Shown here: one piece after another, positions 43,878 to 53,700 of the stretch | Numbering within the stretch: position 1 is the first letter of the stretch | How the letters are laid out: each line of letters opens with the position of its first letter | Assembly (NCBI GenBank): GCA_002110465.1 | Contig: NEED01000075.1 | Span: 1 to 64,000 of the forward strand | DNA from: an unicellular cyanobacterium SU2 | Lineage (GTDB): Bacteria > Cyanobacteriota > Cyanobacteriia > Cyanobacteriales > Microcystaceae | Direction of reading: 5' to 3' | DNA: 64,000 bases | Notes under the pieces: model-generated | Told to the model about the DNA's origin: nothing | Database searches by the model: none | What the model saw: the letters and a program-made list of their open reading frames with translations, nothing else | Program-made: the position numbers and the translations under genes

Positions 43878-44435
43878 CTAAAGTAAAATTTTTAGCGGTA
43901 ATGTAAACCCAGGAACGACATTTTCCCCGTTTAATACTGCATCGGAGGGATACTGAGTAATCGAACCATCTTGACGATACACTAATGCTTGACGGTGGTG
44001 GCGATCAATTAACCACCCTAACCCAACTCCATTATCTCGATATTCTTCCATCTTAGCTTTGAGAACATCTAAATTATCAGTTTTAGAACGAATTTCTATG
44101 ACAAAATCTGGTGCTAAATTAAAAAATTCATCTTCTCCTTCGTCCCATCCCAAAGGTAAGCGATTATTAGCCACAAATGCCACATCAGGGGAACGAACCG
44201 CACCGTTAGGTAATTTAAACCCTGTACTAGAACTAAACACTTCTCCCAACTCTTGTTTTTCTACCCAAATAAATAGGGAGGCGATCGCTTTTGCTTCTCG
44301 GTTTCCTGATATTTTTCCCGTGGGTGTCATTGTTACTAAAGTTCCATCTGCGCTACATTCAAATCTTAATTCTGGGTTTTGGGAACTTAGCTGTTTTAAT
44401 TCTTGATCTGTAATACTTGAAGTGATTTGTATCAT
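43878..44435 (-). CDS. Uma2-family endonuclease-like protein
   Basis: A 185-residue protein of the Uma2/DUF820 family, a PD-(D/E)XK nuclease-fold group hugely expanded in cyanobacteria. Visible motifs are GEVFSSSTGFKLPNGAVRSPDVAFV (the catalytic Asp lies in SPD) and DFVIEIRSKTDNL (E-X-K). The end, GENVVPGFTLPL, is typical. No function is proven for most members; many may come from inactive transposable elements. The gene stands alone near a repeat-rich gap. Confidence 0.8.
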   Translation of the reverse strand: MIQITSSITDQELKQLSSQNPELRFECSADGTLVTMTPTGKISGNREAKAIASLFIWVEKQELGEVFSSSTGFKLPNGAVRSPDVAFVANNRLPLGWDEGEDEFFNLAPDFVIEIRSKTDNLDVLKAKMEEYRDNGVGLGWLIDRHHRQALVYRQDGSITQYPSDAVLNGENVVPGFTLPLKILL

Positions 44436-45084
44436 AAATATTTTTGATTCATTGCTTAATTATAACAATCAGGAATCAGTTGTGAGATCCCCCTTATTAA
44501 GGGGGTAGGGGTGATCGGAACGGGATTCTCGAAGAGTTATGAAGTCTACGAGGAACGCCAAAAGAAGAAATTTCTCATGAATCATTTCTGATTGTTATAT
44601 AACAGTGTAGTGAACGCTTCGCTTTTAATTCCTAAAAATCTGATTAACCTCAATTTTTAGCTCAGGAAAAGCCAAGGGTGATACCATGTTTTCTAATGAT
44701 AAGATTATTTTATTTTGATAAATTCCATTTATGATAATCTTCAACTGAAAATTTAGCGGTTGTTACTGTTATCATAAATTTGCAGTTCGGCGTTAATACA
44801 CCACACAAATTAGCTGTACCAACATAATACTATTAATAAACTGAGAGACTGTTTGTCAAGTAACTCTTAAGAGAACTGTAGAGTGTATTACGCTACGCTA
44901 ATACACCAAAAAACGAAATTTTGGTGCGTTACGACCTAAAAAAATGAAAGAAACTACCCAAAAAACTGTGGTTTGCCTAACACACCCAACAATCATGTTT
45001 TGTTTAGGAACAGTCTCTGATTAATTTAACTTTTAGGGTGGGCATTGCCCACCTTACTAATTTGTTGAGGCAAACTGTTTAGGA
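44436..45084. repeat. Repeat-rich intergenic gap
   Basis: No gene is supported in these 649 bases. Three repeat-like structures are visible. CCCCCTTATTAAGGGGG at 44489-44505 is a palindrome of a kind common in cyanobacterial spacers. GTGTATTA (44882-44889) and TAATACAC (44898-44905) form a perfect eight-base inverted repeat around CGCTACGC. The following TTTTGGTGCGTTACG and TGCCTAACACACCCAAC segments (44938-44994) belong to the same GGTGCGTTACG-type family. This looks like layered insertion of small non-autonomous repeats. Confidence 0.55.
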
Positions 45085-45459
45085 TTAAAATATCCCAATA
45101 GTGATGATCATTGTCATTAACAATAACCCAATAATTGATAACCCCAAAACAATCAGTAAACCATTAACATTAGAGTGAGTAGAACGTCTTTGATTAACAA
45201 TGGTTTCTTCTTGTTCTAAATTCATCTGACGAATCACATCAGAAATGGCTTGAGCATCCCTAACATGATGCAATGCTTTGGTTTCCCCATTAGGATATTT
45301 CACCATAAAATAGGTGGGAACTTGGATGTGTTCCCCAGTCATACTATACTTATCAACGGCAATTTGCTTTGCTTTTTCCTCAAGGGTTTGGGGTTTTGAT
45401 GCGATTCTATCCCCTGGGTTAGCCGTTAAAAAACCATCCATTGTTGTAGAGCTAACCAT
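45085..45459 (-). CDS. Conserved-looking hypothetical protein with C-terminal membrane anchor
   Basis: A 124-residue protein. The first 95 residues are soluble and hydrophilic, with a segment (EHIQVPTYFMVKYPNGETKALHHV) that looks like a folded strand pair. The end is one strong transmembrane helix (GLLIVLGLSIIGLLLMTMII), so the protein should be tail-anchored with its N-terminus in the cytoplasm. I do not recognise the family and neighbours give no clue. Confidence 0.55.
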   Translation of the reverse strand: MVSSTTMDGFLTANPGDRIASKPQTLEEKAKQIAVDKYSMTGEHIQVPTYFMVKYPNGETKALHHVRDAQAISDVIRQMNLEQEETIVNQRRSTHSNVNGLLIVLGLSIIGLLLMTMIITIGIF

Positions 45460-45725
45460 ACTTAACTCCTGTCTTTAAGACATAATTTCGAGTCTATTTA
45501 TTATCATCATAAGCAAATTTATCAGTAAAGTTTAATAACAAAAATATAATTTAATATTTCTTATTAAATGTTTGTATTTAATAAAATTAAAAACCATTTA
45601 TGATTAAAGATAAATACCTAAACTTTTTGCAGATTTATCTAGGTAGAAGTATATTAAAGGTAAGAGGTAAGACCCAAAAAACTTTGTTAACTTAAATTCA
45701 GATGAAGTGAACCAACAATTTAAGA

Positions 45726-46316
45726 ATGCTTTCAATTTCAAAAACCCTAGAGATGCGTTGGTTTAACCAAGGAAAAATACCAGCTAATGTTTATCAATGG
45801 TTTATTAAGAAAAATTTATCCCAAATACCATCTTCTCGTGAGTATCGTATTGATCGTTATTTTTATCTACCTCTATTAGATCACTGTAGTATAAAAATTC
45901 GTCAAGGAAATTTAGAATGCAAATGGCGAGACAAGTGCTTAGGTTATTACGAGTTTCCTGGTTTATCTACTAACCATCAATATTGTGGTTTTTTAGAAAA
46001 ATGGCAAAAATGGTCATTAGACGGTCATTATTTGCCAGGTATATCTAATTTTATTCCCAGTTTCATTGTAATTGAGATTGAGAAAACCCGATGGCTATAT
46101 TTCGAGAAAAATATTCAATTTGAGTTATGTCAACTCAAAAAAGAACAGCATCAATGGTGGACTTTCGCTATTGAAATTGAAAAAAATACCGCTACCGTTC
46201 GTCCATCGATTTTACAAACTATTCAAAGATTTCTACAAACCTATCCCCAGAATAACTTATCATCGCAGAAATCCTATGCTTATCCTCAATGGTTTCAAGA
46301 AAATACAGTAAATTAA
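45726..46316 (+). CDS. Hypothetical protein with a faint CYTH-like pattern
   Basis: A 196-residue soluble, basic and aromatic-rich protein. The sequence LEMRWFNQGKIP near the start and REYRIDRYFYLPLLDHCSIKIRQGNLECKWR are reminiscent of the strand pattern of CYTH/triphosphate-tunnel proteins, where the start is EIERK and later strands carry R and K residues. The diagnostic ExExK motif itself is not present, so this is only a resemblance. The later part (WWTFAIEIEKN) would fit further strands. No operon partner is seen. Confidence 0.5.
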   Translation: MLSISKTLEMRWFNQGKIPANVYQWFIKKNLSQIPSSREYRIDRYFYLPLLDHCSIKIRQGNLECKWRDKCLGYYEFPGLSTNHQYCGFLEKWQKWSLDGHYLPGISNFIPSFIVIEIEKTRWLYFEKNIQFELCQLKKEQHQWWTFAIEIEKNTATVRPSILQTIQRFLQTYPQNNLSSQKSYAYPQWFQENTVN

Positions 46317-46331
46317 CTAATTATGCTTAAT

Positions 46332-46688
46332 CTAGTCACCATTGTATTGAACTTTAACTTTATTTTGTTTAAGTCTAGTATGTACTATTTTAAGCTTTAA
46401 AAATCCTCCTAATGCCCCCATCGCTAAGAAGAAAACAAGGGTGATTGTTGGAGGAATTGGTGTATAAACAGAAGCATTTTGTACCTCGACGACATTATTA
46501 TTTCTGGAAGCAGTAGAAACTTTTTGAACTAACTTTATATCCGTGCTTTGAGAATAATTTATAGAGTTAGTTTGAGTAATCTTAAAATGATTATCTAAGG
46601 GAAATACTAGATTATTTTCTAAGATTAAGGTAGGGTGGTTAGAGGCAATATTTACCATAACAGGATTGATTATGTTCATTTTTGTCAA
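46332..46688 (-). CDS. Hypothetical protein with one C-terminal membrane helix
   Basis: A 118-residue protein. The first 75 residues are polar, rich in Asn, Ser and Thr. Then comes PIPPT, a hydrophobic segment (ITLVFFLAMGALGGFLKLKI) and a basic tail (RLKQNKVKVQ). The order Pro-rich motif, membrane helix, basic residues recalls a protein-sorting tail, but the PEP motif is not present and no signal peptide is visible at the N-terminus. A simple tail-anchored membrane protein is the safer reading. It is divergent from the copper ATPase gene, with about 210 bases between. Confidence 0.5.
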   Translation of the reverse strand: MTKMNIINPVMVNIASNHPTLILENNLVFPLDNHFKITQTNSINYSQSTDIKLVQKVSTASRNNNVVEVQNASVYTPIPPTITLVFFLAMGALGGFLKLKIVHTRLKQNKVKVQYNGD

Positions 46689-46898
46689 AAAATTTAAAAG
46701 TATTTGGCAGACATCTTAGAGGATGTTTCAGGAAACACTAATATATTTTATAATTACTTTAGATTGTATGTAAAGATTTTATAATTAAAAATGTATTTAA
46801 AATTACAATTAATCAAACTATTCTCTTGAGATAGTCCCTGTTAAAAAGATGTTGATTAACATAGAAGAAACAAAGGAAAAATAAAGAAATATTAGGCA

Positions 46899-49196
46899 AT
46901 GACTACTCCTGTCCAAAAAAAACCTTCTTACTCAGACAAAAGTTACGCTCAACAAACCCTCCGTCTAGAAGGAATGGGATGTGCTGCTTGTGCGACGGCT
47001 ATCGAAACTGCCATTAACCAAGTGGTTGGCGTGGCAGAATGTCAGGTAAATTTTTCTTTGGAAAGAGCCAAGGTTGAATATAATCCCCAAGAAACTTCTT
47101 TAGAAATTATTAAACAAGCAGTCAGTGATGCCGGTTATGCAGCTTATCCTCTCGAAGATAACGGCAATAATCATCAAGACCTAGAAAAAAAGCAACGAGC
47201 CGAAAAACAACAAGAACTTACCCAAAAAGTCATGTTAGCAGGGGGGGTAAGTCTAATTTTAATGATTGGTTCTCTCCCGATGATGACAGGGTTATCTATT
47301 CCCTTTATTCCCGCGTGGTTACATAATTCTTGGGTTCAATTAATTCTCAGTCTTCCGGTATTATTTTGGTGTGGGAAATCTTTTTATACAGGGGCATTTA
47401 AAGCTCTAAAACACCGAACCTCTGACATGAATACCTTGGTTGCATTAGGGACGGGGGCTGCCTTTTTATATTCATTATTTGCTACCCTATTTCCTAGTTT
47501 TTTTGTTGCTCAAGGACTGAATGCAGACGTTTATTATGAAGCGGCAGTAGTCATTATTACCTTGATTGTGTTAGGTAGACTATTAGAAAGTAGAGCCAGG
47601 GGAAAAACCTCAGAAGCCATTTATAAATTAATGGGATTACAAGCCAAAACAGCGCGAGTTATTCGGAATAATGAAGCCGTTGATGTTCCCATTGAAGCCG
47701 TTCAAATCGGAGATATTATTTTAGTTCGTCCAGGAGAAAAAATTCCCGTTGATGGAGAAATTATAGAAGGTCAATCTACCATTGATGAATCGATGGTGAC
47801 AGGGGAATCTCTTCCTGTCAAAAAACACCCTGGTGATCAAGTTATTGGTGCAACGATTAATAAAACAGGGAGCTTTCAATTTCGGGCGGAACGGGTAGGA
47901 AAAGAGACGATATTATCCCAAATTATTAAATTAGTTCAGGATGCCCAAAGTAGTAAAGCCCCAATTCAAAAAATAGCCGATCGCGTCACGGCTTGGTTTG
48001 TGCCAACGGTTTTGGTAATTGCCATTATTACCTTTATTAGTTGGTTTATTTTGACTAAAAATATTACTTTAGCTATGGTGACAACCGTTAGTGTTTTGAT
48101 TATTGCCTGTCCCTGCGCTCTAGGTTTAGCGACTCCAACCTCAATTATGGTAGGAACTGGAAAAGGGGCTGAACATGGCATCTTAATTAAAGGGGCTGAT
48201 AGTTTAGAATTAGCTCACAAAATCAAAGCAATTATTCTCGATAAAACTGGAACTTTAACCCAAGGAAAGCCAAGCATCACTAACTATATTACTATTAAAG
48301 GAATTAGTAATAATAATGAATTAAACTTGCTTAAATTAGCCGCCGCCGTTGAACAAAATTCTGAACATCCTCTAGCAGAAGCGATTGTTAACTATGCCAA
48401 GTCCCAAGGAATTTCTAACTCCTTACCCAAAATCCAAGAATTTGAAGCCGTAGGCGGTAGAGGAGTTCAAGGAAAAATTGAAGGTAAATTAATTCAAATT
48501 GGAACCCAAAAGTGGCTGGAAAGTTTAGGGATTGAAACCCAAGAGTTGCTGTCTCAAAGTAAACGATGGGAAGGGGAAGCAAAAACCACGGCTTGGATCG
48601 CCGTTGATGGTGAAATTGAAGGGTTATTTGCTATTGCTGATGGGTTGAAATCTTCATCAATTGAAGCAGTAAAAGCCCTGAAAAAATTAGGATTAGAAGT
48701 GATTATGTTAACGGGAGATAATCAACAAACTGCTGATGCGATCGCCCGTGAAGTAGGCATCAATCAAGTATTTGCTGAGGTTAGACCGGATCAAAAAACC
48801 GAAAAAGTTAAACAAATTCAACACCAATCTAAAATTGTTGCCATGGTAGGAGATGGGATTAATGATGCCCCAGCATTAGCTCAAGCAGACGTAGGAATGG
48901 CGATTGGAACTGGAACAGATGTTGCAATGTCCGCCAGTGATATCACCTTAATTTCAGGGGATTTACAAGGCATTGTTACCGCTATCGAATTAAGTCGTGC
49001 AACGATGAATAATATTAAACAAAATCTCTTCTTTGCCTTTATTTACAATACCCTAGGCATTCCCATTGCAGCCGGTATTTTGTATCCTATTTTAGGGATT
49101 TTACTTAACCCGATGATTGCTGGAGGAGCTATGGCGTTAAGTTCAGTTTCTGTGGTGTCTAATGCTCTGAGATTACGCAATTTCCAACCCAGATAA
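46899..49196 (+). CDS. Copper-translocating P-type ATPase
   Basis: A 765-residue P1B-type ATPase that moves Cu(I) across a membrane (plasma or thylakoid; PacS and CtaA are the two cyanobacterial versions and cannot be told apart here). There is one N-terminal heavy-metal domain with GMGCAAC (about residues 25-31), then eight membrane helices with the metal-binding CPC in [12 protein letters not shown]. The phosphorylated Asp lies in DKTGTLT, HP in [10 protein letters not shown], and the hinge is [12 protein letters not shown]. The stop TAA lies one codon before a TnpB-derived remnant, so the gene end abuts an old insertion. Confidence 0.92.
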   Translation: MTTPVQKKPSYSDKSYAQQTLRLEGMGCAACATAIETAINQVVGVAECQVNFSLERAKVEYNPQETSLEIIKQAVSDAGYAAYPLEDNGNNHQDLEKKQRAEKQQELTQKVMLAGGVSLILMIGSLPMMTGLSIPFIPAWLHNSWVQLILSLPVLFWCGKSFYTGAFKALKHRTSDMNTLVALGTGAAFLYSLFATLFPSFFVAQGLNADVYYEAAVVIITLIVLGRLLESRARGKTSEAIYKLMGLQAKTARVIRNNEAVDVPIEAVQIGDIILVRPGEKIPVDGEIIEGQSTIDESMVTGESLPVKKHPGDQVIGATINKTGSFQFRAERVGKETILSQIIKLVQDAQSSKAPIQKIADRVTAWFVPTVLVIAIITFISWFILTKNITLAMVTTVSVLIIACPCALGLATPTSIMVGTGKGAEHGILIKGADSLELAHKIKAIILDKTGTLTQGKPSITNYITIKGISNNNELNLLKLAAAVEQNSEHPLAEAIVNYAKSQGISNSLPKIQEFEAVGGRGVQGKIEGKLIQIGTQKWLESLGIETQELLSQSKRWEGEAKTTAWIAVDGEIEGLFAIADGLKSSSIEAVKALKKLGLEVIMLTGDNQQTADAIAREVGINQVFAEVRPDQKTEKVKQIQHQSKIVAMVGDGINDAPALAQADVGMAIGTGTDVAMSASDITLISGDLQGIVTAIELSRATMNNIKQNLFFAFIYNTLGIPIAAGILYPILGILLNPMIAGGAMALSSVSVVSNALRLRNFQPR

Positions 49197-49313
49197 TCAG
49201 ATGTCTATGCTTGTGGAGAAGATGTAAATCTTGCTGATACAAGTATCAGAACGTCGTCTTCTGTGAATCAAGAATCCCCCGTCACAGCGTTAGCTTGACG
49301 GCGGGAGTGTCAA
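49197..49313 (+). mobile_element. Right-end remnant of an IS200/IS605-type element with TnpB tail
   Basis: Immediately after the ATPase stop, the frame reads SDVYACGEDVNLADTSI, then SSSVNQESPVTALA and stop at 49296-49298. VYACGE followed by a Ser-rich stretch and QES is the C-terminus of TnpB proteins. Overlapping the stop, CCC (49276-49278) and CCGTCA (49279-49284) pair with TGACGG (49296-49301) and GGG (49303-49305), a nine-base-pair stem with one bulged C, followed by GAGTGTCAA. That hairpin plus tail is the usual right end of these elements, which also encodes the guide-RNA scaffold. The rest of the element is gone. Confidence 0.75.
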
Positions 49314-49677
49314 AGTCTAATTAGGATTTATAGATATCATAGGGGATTCACTAGCTAGTTGTGATGTGAGTAATAGAAAGTCTGATTAACTTTGCCCGTA
49401 AAAAAGATTGCAACTCATATTAAACTTATAATTAAAATGGGAAGAAATTGTAATCATCTATGCTAAGCCAAAGTTTTTGGTTTATTAGGGTAACAAATCA
49501 TCGGAAATAGTCTACAATTATGATTAAAGTAGTGATATAATGTAAGAACTAATTTTGTTTTTTTAATGGTTAATAAAAATTAGGAATGAAGTTGTCAGAT
49601 AATTTCACTAGAAAATTGGTCAACAATATTTACAATTAGCTTTCGATTTATTTTAAAGACTATTCTCAGTTCCGTTT
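49314..49677. other. AT-rich region upstream of the diguanylate cyclase gene
   Basis: No gene, RNA or clear repeat was recognised. The segment should contain the promoter of the cyclase gene. It also marks the downstream junction of the IS remnant. Confidence 0.3.
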
Positions 49678-51096
49678 ATGCCTATTCCTAAACATAAAAG
49701 TAAAACCTGTCATCCCTATATTAGTGCCTTATTAACAATAATAATTATTATAGCTTTTACTGGTGGCTTAGTACAACTAGAACAAGAAAGATTTACTAAA
49801 CATCATCAATTTCATACTTGGCAGGAACTTACGATTGTCCGCTCAAAAATAGAAAATTCTTTAAATAAAAAAATTCTGATTATGAGGGGTTTAGTTGCTT
49901 ATATATCAGTTGAAAATCCTCAGCTAACTCAAGAAGAGTTTAACGATTTAACGAAAACGATTTTAGGAAATACTTCAGGAATTTTGAAGGTTCTATTATT
50001 GAAGAGTGGCAATTATAGCTATAGGAGCTATAGCTATCCATCGACAGAAAAAGAAAAAAAATTAAGCGTTTTTTCTTTAAAAAACCGACAACATAGAGAA
50101 CTATTTGACAGAGCAATAATAACCAAAAAAACATTGTTATCAGAACCAGCTGATGTAGCTCAACTAAACAAAACAGTTTTGATGAGTTATAGTCCCATTT
50201 TTTTAACGCCTCGGAATGGAGTTCCTGAAAGTGGAGACTATTGGGGAATGCTTTGTATTTGTATTGATATCAATACTATATTTGAAGAAGTAGGAATCTT
50301 AAATAACCAATACAACCCAAACTATAACTATATTTATGCTATTAGATCTAAAAATGAAGTAGTACAGAAAACGCAATTTATATTAGGTGACGCTTATGAT
50401 TTTGAACGTGCATCTATGATATTAGATATAAGCTTGCCTAATAATTTATGGCAGTTAGGATTAATAGAAACTAACAAAAAACCATGTTATTCTCCTTTTA
50501 AAAAATGGATTTACTTAGGAGGAATATTTGTTGCTGTCATCATTGGTCTCTTGATATTTAATTTACACAAATCTTACGAAAAATTAAAAGCTTCTAATAT
50601 TATTGATGCTTTGACAAGAATAGCTAATCGGTTACTTTTTGAGCAATATATTAGCCAAGAATGGTTTAGATTAATGAGAGAGAATCAACCTTTTTCTTTA
50701 ATCATGTGTGATGTAGATTACTTTAAAAAATATAACGATAAATATGGTCATATAGCCGGAGATAAATGTTTAACAAAAGTGGCTCAAGCTCTCACTCAAT
50801 CCGTGGAACGTTCCTCTGATTTAGTGGCTAGATATGGAGGAGAAGAATTTGCCATTATTTTGCCTAATACCAATTCTCAAGGAGCGATAAAAGTTGCTAA
50901 TAAGATTCAACACTCAATTCAACAAATGAAAATAATTCATGAAGACTCTGACGTTAGTGAGTATATAACAGTGAGTCTAGGCATTGCTACTATTATTCCT
51001 CATCAATATTTATCAATACAAGATCTCATTCACAGTGCCGATCAAGCCCTTTATCAAGCTAAAAAACAAGGACGCGATCGCTATTATTATGATTAA
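49678..51096 (+). CDS. Membrane CHASE-domain diguanylate cyclase
   Basis: A 472-residue membrane sensor. One N-terminal helix (about residues 15-32) leads into an extracytoplasmic CHASE-type domain (about 45-250), and a second helix (about 278-298) leads to a cytoplasmic GGDEF domain. The active-site loop is GGEEF at 387-391, intact for making cyclic di-GMP from two GTP. RSSD at 378-381 is a product-inhibition I-site in the correct position. DVDYFKKYND and GHIAGDKCL are conserved family blocks. CHASE domains usually sense small extracellular molecules; the ligand is unknown. No linked phosphodiesterase gene is present. Confidence 0.85.
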   Translation: MPIPKHKSKTCHPYISALLTIIIIIAFTGGLVQLEQERFTKHHQFHTWQELTIVRSKIENSLNKKILIMRGLVAYISVENPQLTQEEFNDLTKTILGNTSGILKVLLLKSGNYSYRSYSYPSTEKEKKLSVFSLKNRQHRELFDRAIITKKTLLSEPADVAQLNKTVLMSYSPIFLTPRNGVPESGDYWGMLCICIDINTIFEEVGILNNQYNPNYNYIYAIRSKNEVVQKTQFILGDAYDFERASMILDISLPNNLWQLGLIETNKKPCYSPFKKWIYLGGIFVAVIIGLLIFNLHKSYEKLKASNIIDALTRIANRLLFEQYISQEWFRLMRENQPFSLIMCDVDYFKKYNDKYGHIAGDKCLTKVAQALTQSVERSSDLVARYGGEEFAIILPNTNSQGAIKVANKIQHSIQQMKIIHEDSDVSEYITVSLGIATIIPHQYLSIQDLIHSADQALYQAKKQGRDRYYYD

Positions 51097-51179
51097 CCGC
51101 AGTCAAATAACTTGATTATGCCGTAAAGAGTTTAGCCTCTATACTAGAAAACATCAAGCAGATTATCGTTTTTTTATCT

Positions 51180-52067
51180 ATGTTTATGGCAAAAAATTTG
51201 ATTATTCATAGGTTCAAACCTTCCATACTTGCCATTTTAATCGGTCTATTCTCACCAAATCTGACCCTAGCTCAAACTAACTTGGATAAATTAGTTATAG
51301 AACTTTGTCAAAAGTCTATCGAAGTAAAAGTAGCAGCTAGTGAAGATATTAGAAGAAGAGTAGAAATATCGTTTGATACCATAGAGCGATCGCTGACTTC
51401 TAACACAGAGCAGAAAATTCAGGGAACAGCGCGTTTACGGACTAAGAATAATTGGCAACCCTTCACCTATAACTGCTTAGTAAAAAGGAATGAAGGGCTG
51501 GTGACTCAAGCGAACTACACCTTAGAAAAAGACGGACTGACTTCAAGTACCCGACTATGCCAAGAAGAACTAAAGGAAACTGTTAGGGAAAATCGTAACG
51601 GTTCAGTAGAATTTGACGATCCCCTAGAAACCTATTATGTGTCTAATACCGAAGAAGGAGTGCGAGGAACTTTCATCGTTCAAGAGACTGGAAATCGGTC
51701 ACAACCGAATCGTTTTAATTGTACGGTCAATCTTCGAGAAGGACGGGTAACAAAACTGACCTATAGTCCTGATGGTAGCGATCGCTCGACTGCTAGTGAA
51801 CAACGAATCATTCGCCTGTGTCAAGAGAATATCCGTCAACAAGTTTCCCAAAATCAAATTGATTTAGGAGGAATTTTTGGCATCAGTATCGGAACAGGAC
51901 GAAAAATAGAATTTGGACAAGCTGTTGACACCTTTGATATTTCAGAGAGTCAAAAAGGGGTAGAGGGAAATGCCACCTTATTAGAAGGGTCAAAACAACG
52001 TCAGGTTAACTATCGATGTACCGTCAATCTTCCTGACGGAACCATAACCAACGCTACCATACAATAG
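51180..52067 (+). CDS. Secreted protein with three internal repeats
   Basis: A 295-residue exported protein. A signal peptide ends at LTLAQ-T (about residue 32). The mature part contains three related blocks of about 80 residues. Each starts with an LC(Q)xxI/L element (ELCQKSIEVKV, RLCQEELKETV, RLCQENIRQQV), continues with a strand ending in GxA/FxLxE or similar (IQGTARLR, VRGTFIVQE, VEGNATLLE), and closes with a Cys-containing strand (YNCLVKR, FNCTVNL, YRCTVNL). Cysteine pairs per block suggest disulfides. Family and function were not recognised. It lies upstream of a RodZ-like gene on the same strand, with 67 bases between. Confidence 0.65.
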   Translation: MFMAKNLIIHRFKPSILAILIGLFSPNLTLAQTNLDKLVIELCQKSIEVKVAASEDIRRRVEISFDTIERSLTSNTEQKIQGTARLRTKNNWQPFTYNCLVKRNEGLVTQANYTLEKDGLTSSTRLCQEELKETVRENRNGSVEFDDPLETYYVSNTEEGVRGTFIVQETGNRSQPNRFNCTVNLREGRVTKLTYSPDGSDRSTASEQRIIRLCQENIRQQVSQNQIDLGGIFGISIGTGRKIEFGQAVDTFDISESQKGVEGNATLLEGSKQRQVNYRCTVNLPDGTITNATIQ

Positions 52068-52134
52068 TCGAGAGTGACTCGAAACCTGACAACATCTACT
52101 TTTATTGCACTTTAAATAAAAACAAAACAGACTA

Positions 52135-53202
52135 ATGAGTAACTATAATCCCACCCAAATCCAACAACTCCAAGAATTGGGAGCTTATTTGCGTCAACAA
52201 CGACTCGATCAGTCCTTAACCCTAGAGCAAATAGCCACGAGTACCTTTATTCGTCTATCTATTCTTAAAGCCCTAGAACAAGGAAAGGTAGATGAGTTAC
52301 CCGAACTGGTCTATGTACAAGGCTTTTTACGCCGTTACGGAGAAGCCTTAAACCTCGATGGCCATGAGTTAGCTCACCAAATTTCTCCTCAGCAAGTTGA
52401 AGACTCGTCTTCTGAAATTTCCCCTGAATTAGTGACTCTTCCCCCAGTTGACTCTATGGGAGAAGATTTATCATCCCCTTTAGTCCGCACACAGACAACC
52501 ACAAAAAAACAAAAAAAGGTTGCCTCTGCTGTGAGAAATCTGATGCCTGTCACTGATGAACAACCATCGAGTTCCCCTCTTCCCGTCGGGTCTAAATTCA
52601 AGGTTTATGGATTATACACCCTAGTCTTAGGGGGAGCCGTCGCAGGACTGTTTTATCTTTTCTCTGGCTCACAATCTTCTGAACCTTCTTCCCAAAATCA
52701 GCCTCAAAATCAGCCTTCAGAGGTGGCAAAAACCTCGTCAACAAAGACCACCAAACTAGCCAGCCAAAACCCTCAAGTTCAGTCAAATATGATTGAACCT
52801 GTAACCCCTGAGTCTAATACGGCTCAATCAACTCAAGATGTAGCTCAACCCCCATCTGAAGGTAGAGAGGAAAAGCCCTCAACTCCTACTGGGGTAGAGA
52901 CAAGGACTAATAATGCTCCGAATGTGACTAATACCACGCCCGTACCCCCTAATTCAGAAAGCCCTGTTGCCGCTTCTGTTGCTCTAGAAGGGGACTCTTG
53001 GATGAGGGTTAAGGTAGACGGTAAAACTGAATATGAAGGCATTTTGGAAAAAGGCACTCAGCAAACCTGGACTGCCCAAGAAACCTTAATTATTCGAGCA
53101 GGTAATGCAGGGGCAGTTAACCTAGTGGTTAATGATCAGCCTGGGCGAAAGTTAGGCAATCTCGGTGAAGTCAAAGAAGTTACCTTAACCCGTGATAATT
53201 AG
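52135..53202 (+). CDS. RodZ-like membrane protein (HTH_25 and DUF4115)
   Basis: A 355-residue protein with RodZ architecture. An N-terminal cro-type helix-turn-helix (about residues 10-80, LGAYLRQQRLDQSLTLEQIA and YVQGFLRRYGEAL) is followed by a basic linker, one transmembrane helix (YTLVLGGAVAGLFYLFSG, about 158-176), a long Ser/Gln/Pro/Thr-rich periplasmic spacer, and a C-terminal DUF4115 domain (about 275-352, SWMRVKVDGKTEYEGILEKG). In rod-shaped bacteria RodZ anchors MreB; here a cell-shape or wall role is inferred from architecture. Confidence 0.8.
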   Translation: MSNYNPTQIQQLQELGAYLRQQRLDQSLTLEQIATSTFIRLSILKALEQGKVDELPELVYVQGFLRRYGEALNLDGHELAHQISPQQVEDSSSEISPELVTLPPVDSMGEDLSSPLVRTQTTTKKQKKVASAVRNLMPVTDEQPSSSPLPVGSKFKVYGLYTLVLGGAVAGLFYLFSGSQSSEPSSQNQPQNQPSEVAKTSSTKTTKLASQNPQVQSNMIEPVTPESNTAQSTQDVAQPPSEGREEKPSTPTGVETRTNNAPNVTNTTPVPPNSESPVAASVALEGDSWMRVKVDGKTEYEGILEKGTQQTWTAQETLIIRAGNAGAVNLVVNDQPGRKLGNLGEVKEVTLTRDN

Positions 53203-53282
53203 AGAAAAACTCAGTAAAGAAAGACAAGGGGACAAAACAGAAGTGATTTTAGTCTAATTACCTTCTCTGCTCCCCCTTTTTC

Positions 53283-53612
53283 TTAAGAAGCAGTTTCAAG
53301 AGACCCTAACGGATCAGCAATAGAGGCTGATGGAGCTTCAAACTCCCCTTTAACGACGTATTCTAAGCGTAACTTTAACCAAGTAATAAACTCGGAATTG
53401 AGAGATATGATCGCAGCACACGGTTGAGGACACTTGGCTTTAATCTCCGCAAATTCGGGAGCTTCGATAAAAGCAGGTTGTTTAATCAACCAAAAATCAA
53501 TTTCTTTGTTTTTCTCTTCATAGTTCCGTCTTCTCTCCCGAAGCACTTCATCTAAGGGTTCTTCTTCTATGAGAAAGCGTTGACTAGCTAAAACGTAATA
53601 GTAGGTCGTCAT
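53283..53612 (-). CDS. ycf54: Ycf54, Mg-protoporphyrin monomethyl ester cyclase subunit
   Basis: A 109-residue soluble protein of the Ycf54 (DUF2488) family. It is needed for assembly or activity of the oxidative cyclase (AcsF/CycI) that forms ring E of chlorophyll. Conserved features are the N-terminal TTYYYVLASQRFL, RRRNYEEKNKEIDFWL and AEIKAKCPQPCAAIISLNSEFITWLKLRLE. The length is normal for the family. It sits 88 bases downstream of pdxJ on the same strand; no other chlorophyll genes are adjacent. Its presence is strong evidence for an oxygenic phototroph. Confidence 0.92.
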   Translation of the reverse strand: MTTYYYVLASQRFLIEEEPLDEVLRERRRNYEEKNKEIDFWLIKQPAFIEAPEFAEIKAKCPQPCAAIISLNSEFITWLKLRLEYVVKGEFEAPSASIADPLGSLETAS

Positions 53613-53700
53613 TTGGTTAGTGATTAATATTCAATTACCCAAGATCAATTATCAATCCCAGGGGAATTTTGTAGGTCAGGGATTATTAATAATTTAGAAT

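Noticed and set aside
46332-46688. True PEP-CTERM protein
   Set aside because: No PEP motif and no N-terminal signal peptide; only the general tail layout is similar.
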